The notes: a model not told the origin generated them from the letters alone. Counted from the stretch's first letter, positions 1 through 7,768 are shown. The stretch: 13,719 bases of DNA from an uncultured Eubacteriales bacterium (GCA_900549405.1 URNZ01000051.1:1-13719); one strand, 5' to 3'. Numbers and translations are program-made.

Positions 1-631
1 TGCCCCGCAGCTCCATATAGTGGCGGATCAGCTCGGGGGCGTTGGCCTCCAGAGTCCCGTGGTTGGTCTCCCGGATCTCCACCGCGTCGTCGGCGATGAT
101 CCGGTGGCCGCGCTTGATGAGCTCAATGGCCACCTCGCTCTTGCCCACGCCGGACTCCCCCTGGATGAGCACGCCCTCGCCGTAAATCTCCATCATCACG
201 CCGGAGCGGGTGATGCGGGGGGCCAGATAGTTATAAAGGCTGCCGATGAGGGCGCTCATAAAGGCGGAGGTCTGGGCCTTGGTGCGCAGCACCGTCCGCC
301 CGTGGGCCCGGGCGGCCTCCAAACACTCGGGGAAGGCCACCAGCCCCCGGGTGATGATCAGACCGGGGACGGGATACTCCAGCAGCCGCTCAAAGCTCTC
401 CTTGCGCTGCTCCGGCGTCATCCCCGCCACAAAGGCGGTCTCCGTCAGGCCCATCAGCAGCAGGCGCTTGGTGTCAAAATGCTCGAAAAACCCGGACAGG
501 GGCAGACCGGGGCGGTTCACGTCCACCGTGTGCAGGGGCACTTCCTCATAGTTGGGGGCGGCACACAGGACCTCCAGGTCAAACTCCTTGATGATCTGGC
601 CCAGGGTCACGCTGTACTTGCTCTCGCTCAC
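1..631 (-). CDS. hprK: HPr kinase/phosphorylase, 5' part (3' end outside window)
   Basis: This cytoplasmic enzyme phosphorylates and dephosphorylates Ser46 of HPr, and so sets carbon catabolite repression in Firmicutes. About 210 of the usual ~310 residues are visible. The N-terminal domain (residues ~1-130) has the family's VPLHTVDVNRPGLPLSG-type stretch. The kinase domain has a Walker A loop GESGVGKS at residues 158-165 and the ADDAVEI acidic pair soon after it. The HPrK signature begins (HYMELRG) just as the window ends. I chose the GTG start at 631-629 because GGAAGGG lies 6 nt upstream on the minus strand. One oddity is that the His normally preceding Gly before the Walker A strand appears to be Ser143 (TRSGVMMEIYG). 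The gene is divergent from the reductase at 831. The family assignment is secure; the effect of the substitution is unknown. Confidence 0.93.
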   Translation of the reverse strand, partial: MSESKYSVTLGQIIKEFDLEVLCAAPNYEEVPLHTVDVNRPGLPLSGFFEHFDTKRLLLMGLTETAFVAGMTPEQRKESFERLLEYPVPGLIITRGLVAFPECLEAARAHGRTVLRTKAQTSAFMSALIGSLYNYLAPRITRSGVMMEIYGEGVLIQGESGVGKSEVAIELIKRGHRIIADDAVEIRETNHGTLEANAPELIRHYMELRG

Positions 632-679
632 GCAAAACCCTTCCTTTCCTTCGCCGCACCTAGCCGGGAGCGGCGTTTT

Positions 680-703
680 TTTCGTCTTTCAGTATAGACG
701 AAA
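680..703. repeat. Inverted repeat around the hprK -10 box
   Basis: TTTCGTC (680-686) and GACGAAA (697-703) are perfect 7-bp arms separated by 10 nt. The TATACT box fills the end of the spacer. The position suits an operator, but no known regulator motif is recognised. Confidence 0.35.
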
Positions 704-719
704 TCCCCCCGCCCCGCAA
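691..719 (-). promoter_or_regulatory. Probable hprK promoter
   Basis: On the minus strand there is TTGCGG (719-714), a 17-nt spacer and TATACT (696-691), about 60 nt before the hprK GTG. The match is good for a sigma-A promoter. It is a sequence match only. Confidence 0.5.
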
Positions 720-724
720 GATGT

Positions 725-772
725 CCTGCAAAAAAAGCAGGATTGTAAACACCCCCATCCCCGTAGTATAAT
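725..772 (+). promoter_or_regulatory. Probable promoter of the nitrite/sulfite reductase gene, with an inverted repeat
   Basis: TTGTAA (743-748), 18 nt and TATAAT (767-772) form a plausible sigma-A promoter. A second TATAAT lies at 775-780. Just upstream is CCTGC-A7-GCAGG (725-741), an inverted repeat touching the -35 region that could be an operator. Reductase genes of this kind are often controlled by sulfur or nitrogen supply, but no specific regulator can be read here. Confidence 0.5.
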
Positions 773-830
773 GATATAATATAGAAAAGGTGTCCGCGCT
801 TGGCGGGCAGAACGCAAGGAGAGAGGAACT

Positions 831-2375
831 ATGCACACCATCGACCCCCAGAGCTGGAAGCAGGACCTGCCCGCCTTCCGGGAGAAGACGGACGAATTTT
901 ATGCCGGGACCCTGGACAAGGGCGCCTATAAGGGCTTTTCCGGCCTTTACGGCAGCTATGCCCAAAAGGGCGGCAAGGCCAGTATGCTCCGCCTGCGCAT
1001 GACCGCCGGGCGGGTCACCCGGGACAAGCTGGCCTTTGTGGCCCAGGCCATCCGCACCTATGCCGTTTCCCGGGCCCACTTTACCACCTGCCAGTCTATT
1101 CAGCTCCACGACCTGCTGCCCCAGGCCCTGTACCCCATCATGGAGCAGGCCCTGGACCACGGCATCGTCACCATGGGCGGCGGCGGCGACTTCCCCCGGA
1201 ACACCATGTGCTCCCCCCTGTCCGGCGTGGAAGTTGGCGAGTATTTCGACGTGATGCCCTATGCCGAGGCGGCGGGCAATTATGCCATGAACTTTATCAA
1301 GGCGGAGAAGATGCCCCGCAAGCTGAAGATCTGCTTCTCCAACTCCCCGGCCAACCTGCCCCACGCCACCTATCGGGACCTGGGCTTTGCCGCCCGGCCT
1401 GACGGGAAGTTCGACGTATACTCCGCCGGCGGCCTGGGCAACAACCCCAAGTTCGGCGTGAAGGTGGCCGAGGGGGTCGCGCCCGACAAGATCCTCTACT
1501 ACGTCCAGGCCATGTGGCAGACCTTCCGGGCCCACGGCAACTATGAAAACCGGGGCAAGGCCCGCACCCGCTATATGCAGGACGTCTGCGGCGGGCCGGA
1601 GGGCTACGCCCGGGCCTATCAGGAGCAGCTGGACGCGGTGTTCGCCTCTGGGGTGGACCTGGACCTGCACCTGACCCCTGCCCCTGTCACCAAGCAGGGG
1701 GACGGCGTGGCGGTGGCCGGGCCCCGGGTCATTCCGCAGAAGCAGCCCGGCCTGTACGCCGTGGCCTGGCACCCCATCGGCGGCCAGCCCGACCTGAACA
1801 CCCTGTGCGCCCTCAGCGACGCCCTGGCGGACATGAACGGGACCGAGATGCGCCTGGCCCCCGACGAGACGGCCTATATTATCAACCTCACCGGCACCGA
1901 GGCCAAGAAAATTCTGGCTCTCACCGCCGACGGGGCACAGACCCTGTTCGAGACCTCGGTGAGCTGCATCGGCGGCGCCACCTGCCAGGTGGGCATGCGG
2001 GACTCCCAGGCCCTGCTCCATGCCTGCGTGGACGCGGTGCGCAAGGCCGATATCCCCGACGGTGCCCTGCCCCAAGTCCACATCTCCGGCTGCCCCTCCT
2101 CCTGCGGCACCCACCAGACGGGGGTGCTGGGCTTCCGGGGAGCCTCCCGCTTAGTGGACGGCAAGCCCCAGGCCGGTTTCCTCCTCTTCGTGGGCGGCAA
2201 CGCCCATCAGGGTCAGGAGACCATGGGCCGGGAAGTGGGCGTGCTGCTGGAAAAAGACGTGCCCGCCTATCTCGTAGACCTGGGCCGCACCGTGGCCGCC
2301 GCCGGACAGGATTTCAACGCCTGGTTCCAGGCAAACCCTAACGGGCCGGATGCGATTGCGGAGAAATATCTGTAA
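831..2375 (+). CDS. Siroheme/4Fe-4S nitrite or sulfite reductase (ferredoxin-dependent type)
   Basis: This is a 514-aa single-polypeptide reductase of the NirA/Sir family. It would carry out the six-electron reduction of nitrite to ammonia or sulfite to sulfide in the cytoplasm. The first ferredoxin-like half-domain holds RLRMTAGRV (residues 54-62) and TTCQSIQLHDL (85-95), the siroheme-contacting region. The second half-domain is near residues 295-370. The 4Fe-4S/siroheme cysteines are C379-x5-C385 (SCIGGATCQVG) and C421-x3-C425 (SGCPSSCGTH), all present. The length is normal for the family. The start has AAGGAGAGAGG just upstream. It stands alone: no electron-donor subunit, siroheme gene or transporter lies beside it, so nitrite versus sulfite cannot be settled from sequence. 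It is followed by a hairpin and dnaE. Confidence 0.88.
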   Translation: MHTIDPQSWKQDLPAFREKTDEFYAGTLDKGAYKGFSGLYGSYAQKGGKASMLRLRMTAGRVTRDKLAFVAQAIRTYAVSRAHFTTCQSIQLHDLLPQALYPIMEQALDHGIVTMGGGGDFPRNTMCSPLSGVEVGEYFDVMPYAEAAGNYAMNFIKAEKMPRKLKICFSNSPANLPHATYRDLGFAARPDGKFDVYSAGGLGNNPKFGVKVAEGVAPDKILYYVQAMWQTFRAHGNYENRGKARTRYMQDVCGGPEGYARAYQEQLDAVFASGVDLDLHLTPAPVTKQGDGVAVAGPRVIPQKQPGLYAVAWHPIGGQPDLNTLCALSDALADMNGTEMRLAPDETAYIINLTGTEAKKILALTADGAQTLFETSVSCIGGATCQVGMRDSQALLHACVDAVRKADIPDGALPQVHISGCPSSCGTHQTGVLGFRGASRLVDGKPQAGFLLFVGGNAHQGQETMGREVGVLLEKDVPAYLVDLGRTVAAAGQDFNAWFQANPNGPDAIAEKYL

Positions 2376-2381
2376 TTTTTA

Positions 2382-2416
2382 AGCCTTCCCCTGGGGGAAG
2401 GCTAACTCCTAACTCC
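2382..2416. repeat. Intergenic hairpin with a tandem heptamer
   Basis: AGCCTTCCCC (2382-2391) and GGGGAAGGCT (2394-2403) form a perfect 10-bp inverted repeat with a 2-nt centre. TAACTCC is repeated directly at 2403-2409 and 2410-2416. No T-run follows on either strand, so it is a poor rho-independent terminator. I recall similar GCCTTCCCC palindromes scattered in Oscillospiraceae intergenic DNA, so it may be a dispersed repeat remnant. Confidence 0.5.
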
Positions 2417-2440
2417 TCACTACAAGAAAGGCGGAACCAC

Positions 2441-5400
2441 ATGTCCTTTGTCCACTTACATCTGCATACCGAGTTCTCCCTGCTGGACGGGGCGTGCCGC
2501 ATCAAGAAGCTGGTCCAGCGGGTGAAGGAGCTGGGCCAGACGGCGGTGGCCATCACCGACCACGGGGTGATGTACGGCGTCATCGACTTTTACCGGGCCT
2601 GTAAGGCCGAGGGCATCAAGCCCATCATTGGCTGCGAGGTGTATGTGGCCCCCCGGGGCCGCACCCGGTTCCAAAAGGCCCACGAGTTTGATTCCGAGTC
2701 CCGCCATCTGGTCCTCCTCTGCCGCAACGAGGAGGGCTATCGCAACCTGTCCTATATGGTCTCCCAGGCCTTTCTGGAGGGCTTTTACATCAAGCCCCGC
2801 ATCGACATGGACCTGCTGCGGGAGCACTGCGGCGGGCTGATCGCCTGCTCGGCCTGTCTGGCGGGGGAGCTGCCCCGGCTGCTGCTGGCCGGGGAGTATG
2901 ACCAGGCCAAGGCCGTGGCGTTGGAGATGCAGTCCCTCTTCGGCCCCGACGGCTATTATCTGGAGCTTCAGGACCACGGCATCCCCTCTCAAAAGCAGGT
3001 GAACGCCGGGCTGCGCCGCATCCACGAGGAGACGGGCATCCCCCTCATCGCCACCAACGACGCCCACTATCTCCGCCGGGAGGACGCGGAGATGCAGGAC
3101 ATCCTCATGTGCATCCAGATGGGCAAGACCCTGGACGACCCGGGGCGAATGAAGTTCGGCACCAACGAATTTTACGTCAAATCCGAGGAGGAGATGTCCG
3201 CCCTCTTCCCCGACTGCCCGGAGGCCATCGAAAATACGAACAAGATCGCTCAGCTGTGCAACGTGGAGTTTGAGTTCGGCAAGTATCACCTGCCTCACTT
3301 CCAGCTGCCCGATGGCTGGGACGACGGGGAGGCCTATTTCCGCCACCTGTGTCTGGAGGGCTTTGCCCGCCGCTACCCGGGCCAGCCCCCGGAATATTTA
3401 AAGCAACTGGAATATGAGATGGCCATGATCCGCAAGATGGGCTTTGTGGACTACTTCCTCATCGTGTCCGACTTCATCGCCTTTGCCAAGGGCAGCGGCA
3501 TCCCTGTGGGTCCCGGGCGCGGCTCGGCGGCGGGTTCCATGGTGTCCTACTGCCTGAATATCACCGACCTGGACCCCATGAAGTACAGTCTGTACTTCGA
3601 GCGCTTTCTGAACCCGGAGCGGGTGTCTATGCCCGATATCGACATCGACTTCTGCATCCGCCGCCGCCAGGAGGTCATCGACTACGTCAACCGGAAATAT
3701 GGCCACGACCACGTGGCCCAGATCGTCACCTTCGGCACCATGGCCGCCCGGGGCTCCGTGCGGGACGTGGGCCGGGTGCTGAACATGCCCTATGCCGAGG
3801 TAGACGCCATCGCCAAGCTCATCCCCAGCGGCCCCGGCGCCCTGCACATCACCCTGGAGGAGTCCCTGAAGCTATCCAAGCAGCTGAAGGACGCCTACGA
3901 CGGCTCCCCCCAGGTGAAAAAGCTCATCGACACCGCCATGGCCATCGAGGGGATGCCCCGGAACACCTCCACCCACGCCGCCGGTGTGGTCATCACCAGC
4001 CGCCCGGTGTGCGACTATGTGCCCCTGGCCACCAACGACGGCCTGCCCGTCACGCAGTACATCATGACCACCCTGGAGGAGCTGGGCCTTTTAAAGATGG
4101 ACTTTTTGGGTCTGCGGAACCTGACCATTCTGGACGACGCGGTGAAGATGGTGCAGAAGCAGCAGCCCGGCTTCTCCCTGAAAGACATCCCGGAGAACGA
4201 CCCCCAGGTGATGAATATGCTGTCCGAGGGCCGCACCTCCGGCGTGTTCCAGATGGAGTCCACCGGCATGACCGGGGTGTGCGTGGGCCTGAAGCCCCAG
4301 ACCATCGAGGACATCACCGCCATTATCGCCCTGTACCGCCCCGGCCCCATGGACTCCATCCCCCGGTTCATCGCCTGCAAGCAGAACCCGGAGAAGATCA
4401 TCTATAAGCACCCCTCCCTGCGGCCCATCCTGGCCAACACCTATGGCTGCATCGTCTATCAGGAGCAGGTCATCCAGATCTTCCAGCAGCTGGCTGGCTA
4501 TTCCCTGGGCCAGGCCGACATGGTCCGCCGGGCCATGTCCAAAAAGAAGCTGAAGGACATCCAGCGGGAGCGGGCCGCCTTCCTCCACGGGGACCCGGAG
4601 CGAAACATCGCCGGCTGCGCCGCCAACGGCATCCCCCAGGCAGTGGCCGAGAGCATCTATGACGAGATCACCGACTTTGCCAACTATGCCTTTAACAAGG
4701 CCCACGCCGTGTGCTATGCCGTGGTGGCCTATGAGACGGCCTGGTTCAAATTCTACCACCCCAAGGAGTATATGGCCGCCCTGCTCACCTCCGTGCTGGA
4801 CTCCACGGAAAAGGTAGCCGAGTATATCGCCGAGTGCCGGGACATGGGCATTCCCCTGCTGCCCCCGGACGTGAACGAGTCCTATGCCGACTTCACTGTG
4901 GTGGGGGAGGGCATTCGATTTGGCCTGGTGGCTCTGAAGGGCGTGGGCCGGGGCGTGATCCAGAGTCTGCTGGAGCAGCGGGAGGCCGGGGGGCCCTTTG
5001 CCGATTTTATGGACTTCTGCGACCGGATGTTTGACTATGACCTCAACCGCCGGGTGGTGGAAAGTCTCATCAAGGCTGGGGCCTTTGACCGCATGGGCTA
5101 TCGCCGCTCCCAGCTGATCCAGGTCTATGGCCAGGTGCTGGACGGCATCGCCGCCAGCCGCAAGCGGAACGTGGAGGGCCAGCTGGACCTGTTTTCTCTG
5201 GGCGGCGGCGAGAGCCAGAATCCCGCGCCCCTGCCCGCCCTCCATCTGCCAGACCTGCCCGAATACAGCCCCCAGGAGCTGATGAGCATGGAGAAGGAGA
5301 CCACCGGCCTCTACCTCTCCGGCCACCCCATGGACCAGTATCGGGAGGCCGCCCGGCGGCTGGGAGCGGTGACCATCGGCTCTATCATGGCCGACTTCGA

Positions 5401-5920
5401 CCGGGAGGAGGGCCCCCAGAGCTATCAGGACAACCAGCGGGTGGCCATCGCCGGGGTCATCTCCGCCTACCGCACCCGCACCACCCGGAACAACACCCTG
5501 ATGGCCTATGTCACTCTGGAGGACGGCACCGGGACGATGGAGCTGCTGTGCTTCTCCCGGGTGCTGGAGGAGAGCGGCAGCTATATCCGGGAAAATAACG
5601 CCGTGCTGGTCCAGGGCAAGATCTCCGTCCGGGACGAAAAGGAGCCCCAGCTCATGGCCGACGGGGTCCAGCCTCTCAGCCAACTGGAGCTGACCCCGGT
5701 GACCGACCACGTGAACACCCTCTATCTCCGCCTGCCCAGCCGGGAGGACCCCCGCCTGCGGAAGGTCCGCCTGGCCCTGTCCTTCTTCCCCGGGGAGGAG
5801 AACGTGGTGCTCTATTTTGAGGACTGCAAAAAGCGGGTTGGCTCCCGCTGCGCCATCCGCCCCTCCCTGCTCCAGGACCTGAGGGAGCGGCTGGGCGAAG
5901 AAAATGTGGTGGTGAAATAA
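2441..5920 (+). CDS. dnaE: DNA polymerase III alpha subunit (DnaE)
   Basis: This is a C-family replicative DNA polymerase of 1159 aa, the usual DnaE length. The N-terminal PHP domain (~1-270) keeps what looks like a full metal-ligand set: HLHLHTEFSLLDG, TDHGVMYG, GCEVYV, ACSACLAGE and TNDAHYL. It may therefore be an active 3'-5' exonuclease or a zinc site. The palm has GPGRGSAAGS and PDIDIDF with catalytic D399 and D401, and D554 in LKMDFLGLRNL, matching E. coli D401/D403/D555. A helix-hairpin-helix region lies near 835 (LKGVGRGVIQSLL). A beta-clamp peptide QLDLF is at 914-918. An OB-fold runs from about 1001 to 1075. The ATG has AAAGGCGG upstream. I see no clear promoter of its own in the 65-nt gap, so read-through from the reductase gene is possible. 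PolC, the usual Firmicute leading-strand enzyme, is not in this window. Confidence 0.97.
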   Translation: MSFVHLHLHTEFSLLDGACRIKKLVQRVKELGQTAVAITDHGVMYGVIDFYRACKAEGIKPIIGCEVYVAPRGRTRFQKAHEFDSESRHLVLLCRNEEGYRNLSYMVSQAFLEGFYIKPRIDMDLLREHCGGLIACSACLAGELPRLLLAGEYDQAKAVALEMQSLFGPDGYYLELQDHGIPSQKQVNAGLRRIHEETGIPLIATNDAHYLRREDAEMQDILMCIQMGKTLDDPGRMKFGTNEFYVKSEEEMSALFPDCPEAIENTNKIAQLCNVEFEFGKYHLPHFQLPDGWDDGEAYFRHLCLEGFARRYPGQPPEYLKQLEYEMAMIRKMGFVDYFLIVSDFIAFAKGSGIPVGPGRGSAAGSMVSYCLNITDLDPMKYSLYFERFLNPERVSMPDIDIDFCIRRRQEVIDYVNRKYGHDHVAQIVTFGTMAARGSVRDVGRVLNMPYAEVDAIAKLIPSGPGALHITLEESLKLSKQLKDAYDGSPQVKKLIDTAMAIEGMPRNTSTHAAGVVITSRPVCDYVPLATNDGLPVTQYIMTTLEELGLLKMDFLGLRNLTILDDAVKMVQKQQPGFSLKDIPENDPQVMNMLSEGRTSGVFQMESTGMTGVCVGLKPQTIEDITAIIALYRPGPMDSIPRFIACKQNPEKIIYKHPSLRPILANTYGCIVYQEQVIQIFQQLAGYSLGQADMVRRAMSKKKLKDIQRERAAFLHGDPERNIAGCAANGIPQAVAESIYDEITDFANYAFNKAHAVCYAVVAYETAWFKFYHPKEYMAALLTSVLDSTEKVAEYIAECRDMGIPLLPPDVNESYADFTVVGEGIRFGLVALKGVGRGVIQSLLEQREAGGPFADFMDFCDRMFDYDLNRRVVESLIKAGAFDRMGYRRSQLIQVYGQVLDGIAASRKRNVEGQLDLFSLGGGESQNPAPLPALHLPDLPEYSPQELMSMEKETTGLYLSGHPMDQYREAARRLGAVTIGSIMADFDREEGPQSYQDNQRVAIAGVISAYRTRTTRNNTLMAYVTLEDGTGTMELLCFSRVLEESGSYIRENNAVLVQGKISVRDEKEPQLMADGVQPLSQLELTPVTDHVNTLYLRLPSREDPRLRKVRLALSFFPGEENVVLYFEDCKKRVGSRCAIRPSLLQDLRERLGEENVVVK

Positions 5921-6019
5921 ACCCACAAATTCTGCCCTGGCGGTGGATAATTTGGCCGCTTTCGGGCGAAATCAGGAGCTATCCCGTGGAAAAGGGCGGG
6001 CAATTCCCCGCGGCCCCAC

Positions 6020-6048
6020 TTGCTTTTTCCACAGAAATATGCTAAATT
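6020..6048 (+). promoter_or_regulatory. Probable smpB promoter
   Basis: TTGCTT (6020-6025), 17 nt and TAAATT (6043-6048) are preceded by TGC, giving an extended -10. It lies in the AT-rich part of the 176-nt gap after dnaE. Confidence 0.45.
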
Positions 6049-6096
6049 AGTACAACACGCAGCGGTACATGCCGGTGCGGGAAGGAGGTGTCCCCC

Positions 6097-6558
6097 GTGG
6101 CCGAGGCCGTAAAGCAGGTGGCAAGAAACCAAAAAGCCTATCACGACTACTTCATCGAGGAGAAGTTCGAGGCCGGCATCGAGCTGGCGGGCACCGAGGT
6201 CAAGTCCATCCGCATGGGCAATGTGAACCTGAAGGACTCCTTCTGTCTCATCAAGGACGGGCAGCTGTCCGTCCTGGGGATGCACATCAGCCCCTATGAA
6301 AAGGGCAACATCTTCAACAAGGACCCCCGCCGTCCCCGCCGCCTGCTCATGCACAAGCGAGAGATCATGCGGCTGTTTGCCCGCATCAAGCAGGACGGCT
6401 ACTCCCTCATTCCCCTGAGCGTCTATTTCAAGGGTCCCCGGGTCAAGCTGAGTCTGGGGCTGGCCCGCGGCAAAAAGCTCTATGACAAGCGGGAATCGGC
6501 GGCCAAGCGGGACGCCAAGCGGGAGATGGACCGGGCCATGAAATCCCGGAACCGATAA
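6097..6558 (+). CDS. smpB: SsrA-binding protein SmpB
   Basis: SmpB binds the tRNA-like domain of tmRNA and fits the decoding centre of stalled ribosomes, allowing trans-translation. The 153-aa product has the OB-fold core (FEAGIELAGTEVKSIRMG, then DSFCLIKDG, then MHISPYEKGN). It ends in the basic C-terminal tail LYDKRESAAKRDAKREM, which lies in the mRNA channel. The start is the GTG at 6097: AAGGAGG at 6082-6088 sits 8 nt upstream, whereas an upstream in-frame GTG at 6088 overlaps that site. Its partner RNA, ssrA, lies about 0.8 kb downstream on the same strand with only the isomerase gene between. That closeness is common and supports both calls. Confidence 0.96.
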   Translation: MAEAVKQVARNQKAYHDYFIEEKFEAGIELAGTEVKSIRMGNVNLKDSFCLIKDGQLSVLGMHISPYEKGNIFNKDPRRPRRLLMHKREIMRLFARIKQDGYSLIPLSVYFKGPRVKLSLGLARGKKLYDKRESAAKRDAKREMDRAMKSRNR

Positions 6559-6604
6559 GATTTTTACGCAAGATAACGATATGAAAAGAAAGGAATGACG
6601 CCCA

Positions 6605-7126
6605 ATGGCTCAGAACCCTATCGTGACCTTTGAGATGGAGAACGGCGGCGTGATCAAGGCCGAGCTCTATCCCGACGTGGCGCCCAACAGCGTGAACAAC
6701 TTCATCAGTCTGGTGAAGAAGGGCTTTTATAACGGCCTGATCTTCCACCGTTGCATCCCCGGCTTTATGATCCAGGGCGGCTGCCCCAACGGCAACGGCA
6801 TGGGCGGCCCCGGCTACTCCATCAAGGGCGAGTTTTCCCAGAACGGCGTGAAGAACGACCTGGTCCATGACCGGGGCGTGCTGTCCATGGCCCGGGCTAT
6901 GGACCCCGACTCCGCCGGCAGCCAGTTCTTCATCATGGTGGAGAAGGCCCCCCACCTGGACGGCCAGTACGCCGCCTTCGGTAAGGTCATCCAGGGCATG
7001 GACGTGGCCGACGCCATCGTCTCCGCCAAGACCGACTGGAATGACCGCCCCCGTGAGGACCAGCGCATGAAGTCCGTCACCGTGGACACCTTCGGCGTGG
7101 ACTACCCCGAACCCGAGAAGGTCTAA
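6605..7126 (+). CDS. Cyclophilin-type peptidylprolyl cis-trans isomerase
   Basis: This is a small single-domain cyclophilin (173 aa) that speeds proline cis-trans isomerisation during folding. The catalytic stretch FHRCIPGFMIQGG (47-59) carries R49, F54 and Q57, equivalent to human CypA R55/F60/Q63. The later motif GSQFFIMVEKAPHLDGQYAAFGKV is also typical. No signal peptide or membrane segment is seen, so it is probably cytoplasmic. AAAGGAA precedes the ATG by about 10 nt. It begins 46 nt after smpB with no terminator between, so the two are probably co-transcribed. Confidence 0.95.
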   Translation: MAQNPIVTFEMENGGVIKAELYPDVAPNSVNNFISLVKKGFYNGLIFHRCIPGFMIQGGCPNGNGMGGPGYSIKGEFSQNGVKNDLVHDRGVLSMARAMDPDSAGSQFFIMVEKAPHLDGQYAAFGKVIQGMDVADAIVSAKTDWNDRPREDQRMKSVTVDTFGVDYPEPEKV

Positions 7127-7138
7127 CACAGCACTTTC

Positions 7139-7174
7139 GTCTCGCTGGCCGGTCCTCCGGCCAGCCGAGACTTT
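7139..7174 (+). terminator. Hairpin after the isomerase gene, likely terminator
   Basis: GTCTCG+CTGGCCGG (7139-7152), loop TCCT, then CCGGCCAG and CGAGAC (7157-7171) form a 14-bp stem with one bulged C. Only TTT follows, so the U-tract is weak. It begins 12 nt after the stop codon. Confidence 0.5.
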
Positions 7175-7179
7175 CCACC

Positions 7180-7336
7180 GCGCAAAGCAGCGTAGCGCAC
7201 TTTGCGTCCCCCGCGGCCAAAGGCCGCGTCTACCAAACGGAAGCCCAGCGCAGCGGGTTCCGTTTGGAGAGGAGGCGCAAGGGAGCGGAACGAGGAATGC
7301 CCGCCAGGGCGTTCCGAGTGCAGCGGACTTTGCGCC
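7180..7336. repeat. Cluster of back-to-back palindromes upstream of ssrA
   Basis: Four more hairpins follow in series. CGCAAAG 7181-7187 pairs with CTTTGCG 7200-7206. CGCGGCC 7212-7218, AAA, GGCCGCG 7222-7228. CCAAACGGAA 7233-7242 pairs with TTCCGTTTGG 7258-7267. GGAATGCCC 7294-7302, GCCA, GGGCGTTCC 7307-7315 is enclosed by GGCGCAA 7274-7280 and TTGCGCC 7330-7336. A related direct repeat AGCG(C/G)ACTTTGCG occurs at about 7195 and 7323. There is no coding sequence and no AT-rich promoter-like box in the stretch. Confidence 0.6.
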
Positions 7337-7341
7337 GACGA

Positions 7342-7709
7342 GGGGGCGTACCGGTTTCGACGGGGACGCTGAAGCAGGAATAGCGGGCGGTGGCGCCTGG
7401 CCACCTTAAAACGGGCATTCTTTATAAATTAAAGAACAACAACGAATACGCTTACGCTGCCTAATTAAAGGCGGCCGTCTGACCGGGAAGGGCCACGAGC
7501 CCGGATCAGGCGTCGTTTAGTGGCGGACGTGCGTGCGGTAAGCTTTGCCCGCACCATGCATCATGAAGCTCACCCGACCCCCAGGCGTGACGGCTTGCCG
7601 GGGGGAAGGGGAACCGGGAGAGCAAGACTCCCAGGATAACCGTCTGCGCCCGGAGAAGTTTTTGTGGATGTGTTTTCGGACGGGGGTTCAACTCCCCCCG
7701 CCTCCACCA
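7342..7709 (+). ncRNA. ssrA: Transfer-messenger RNA (tmRNA)
   Basis: tmRNA enters stalled ribosomes charged with alanine and switches translation onto its own short reading frame, tagging the product for proteolysis. The 5' end GGGGGCG (7342-7348) is followed by the hallmark TACCGGTTTCGACGGGGACGC. It pairs with CGCCTCC (7699-7705), giving the G3-U70 pair that marks alanine. The T-arm is GGGGG-TTCAACT-CCCCC (7682-7698), then A and an encoded CCA ending at 7709. The length of 368 nt is normal. The tag frame is in the first third. The strand and neighbourhood match smpB. Confidence 0.97.
7432..7464 (+). other. tmRNA proteolysis-tag reading frame
   Basis: The frame reads AAG then AAC AAC AAC GAA TAC GCT TAC GCT GCC and stop TAA (7462-7464), giving a tag ending NNNEYAYAA. 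The final AYAA suits ClpXP-type recognition. The resume codon cannot be fixed by eye. The frame is open upstream through TAT AAA TTA AAG, and no GCA lies in frame nearby. Confidence 0.7.
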
Positions 7710-7710
7710 T

Positions 7711-7749
7711 AACGTCGGAGCAAGCGAGTAAGCCGCTTGCTCCGACGTT
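7711..7749 (+). terminator. Perfect 16-bp hairpin directly after tmRNA
   Basis: AACGTCGGAGCAAGCG (7711-7726), loop AGTAAGC, and CGCTTGCTCCGACGTT (7734-7749). It starts 2 nt after the encoded CCA. There is no U-tract, only CCAATAAAA. It may stop transcription or guide 3' processing. Confidence 0.55.
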
Positions 7750-7768
7750 CCAATAAAATATATGATAT

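Noticed and set aside
20..697. Long plus-strand reading frame opposite hprK
   Set aside because: It lies antisense to clear HPr kinase sequence and is a GC-rich shadow frame full of Gly, His and Leu, with no recognisable domain.
660..2114. 484-codon minus-strand frame across the reductase gene
   Set aside because: The plus strand encodes an unmistakable siroheme reductase with all four cluster cysteines. The antisense frame is low-complexity Gly/Val/His, typical of GC-rich shadows.
4091..5926. 611-codon minus-strand frame inside dnaE
   Set aside because: It is antisense to conserved DnaE catalytic and OB-fold sequence and has no motif or ribosome binding site.
7180..7336. Hairpin cluster or other repeats as a CRISPR array
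   Set aside because: The repeats differ from each other, are palindromes of varied length with no regular spacers, and no cas gene is near.
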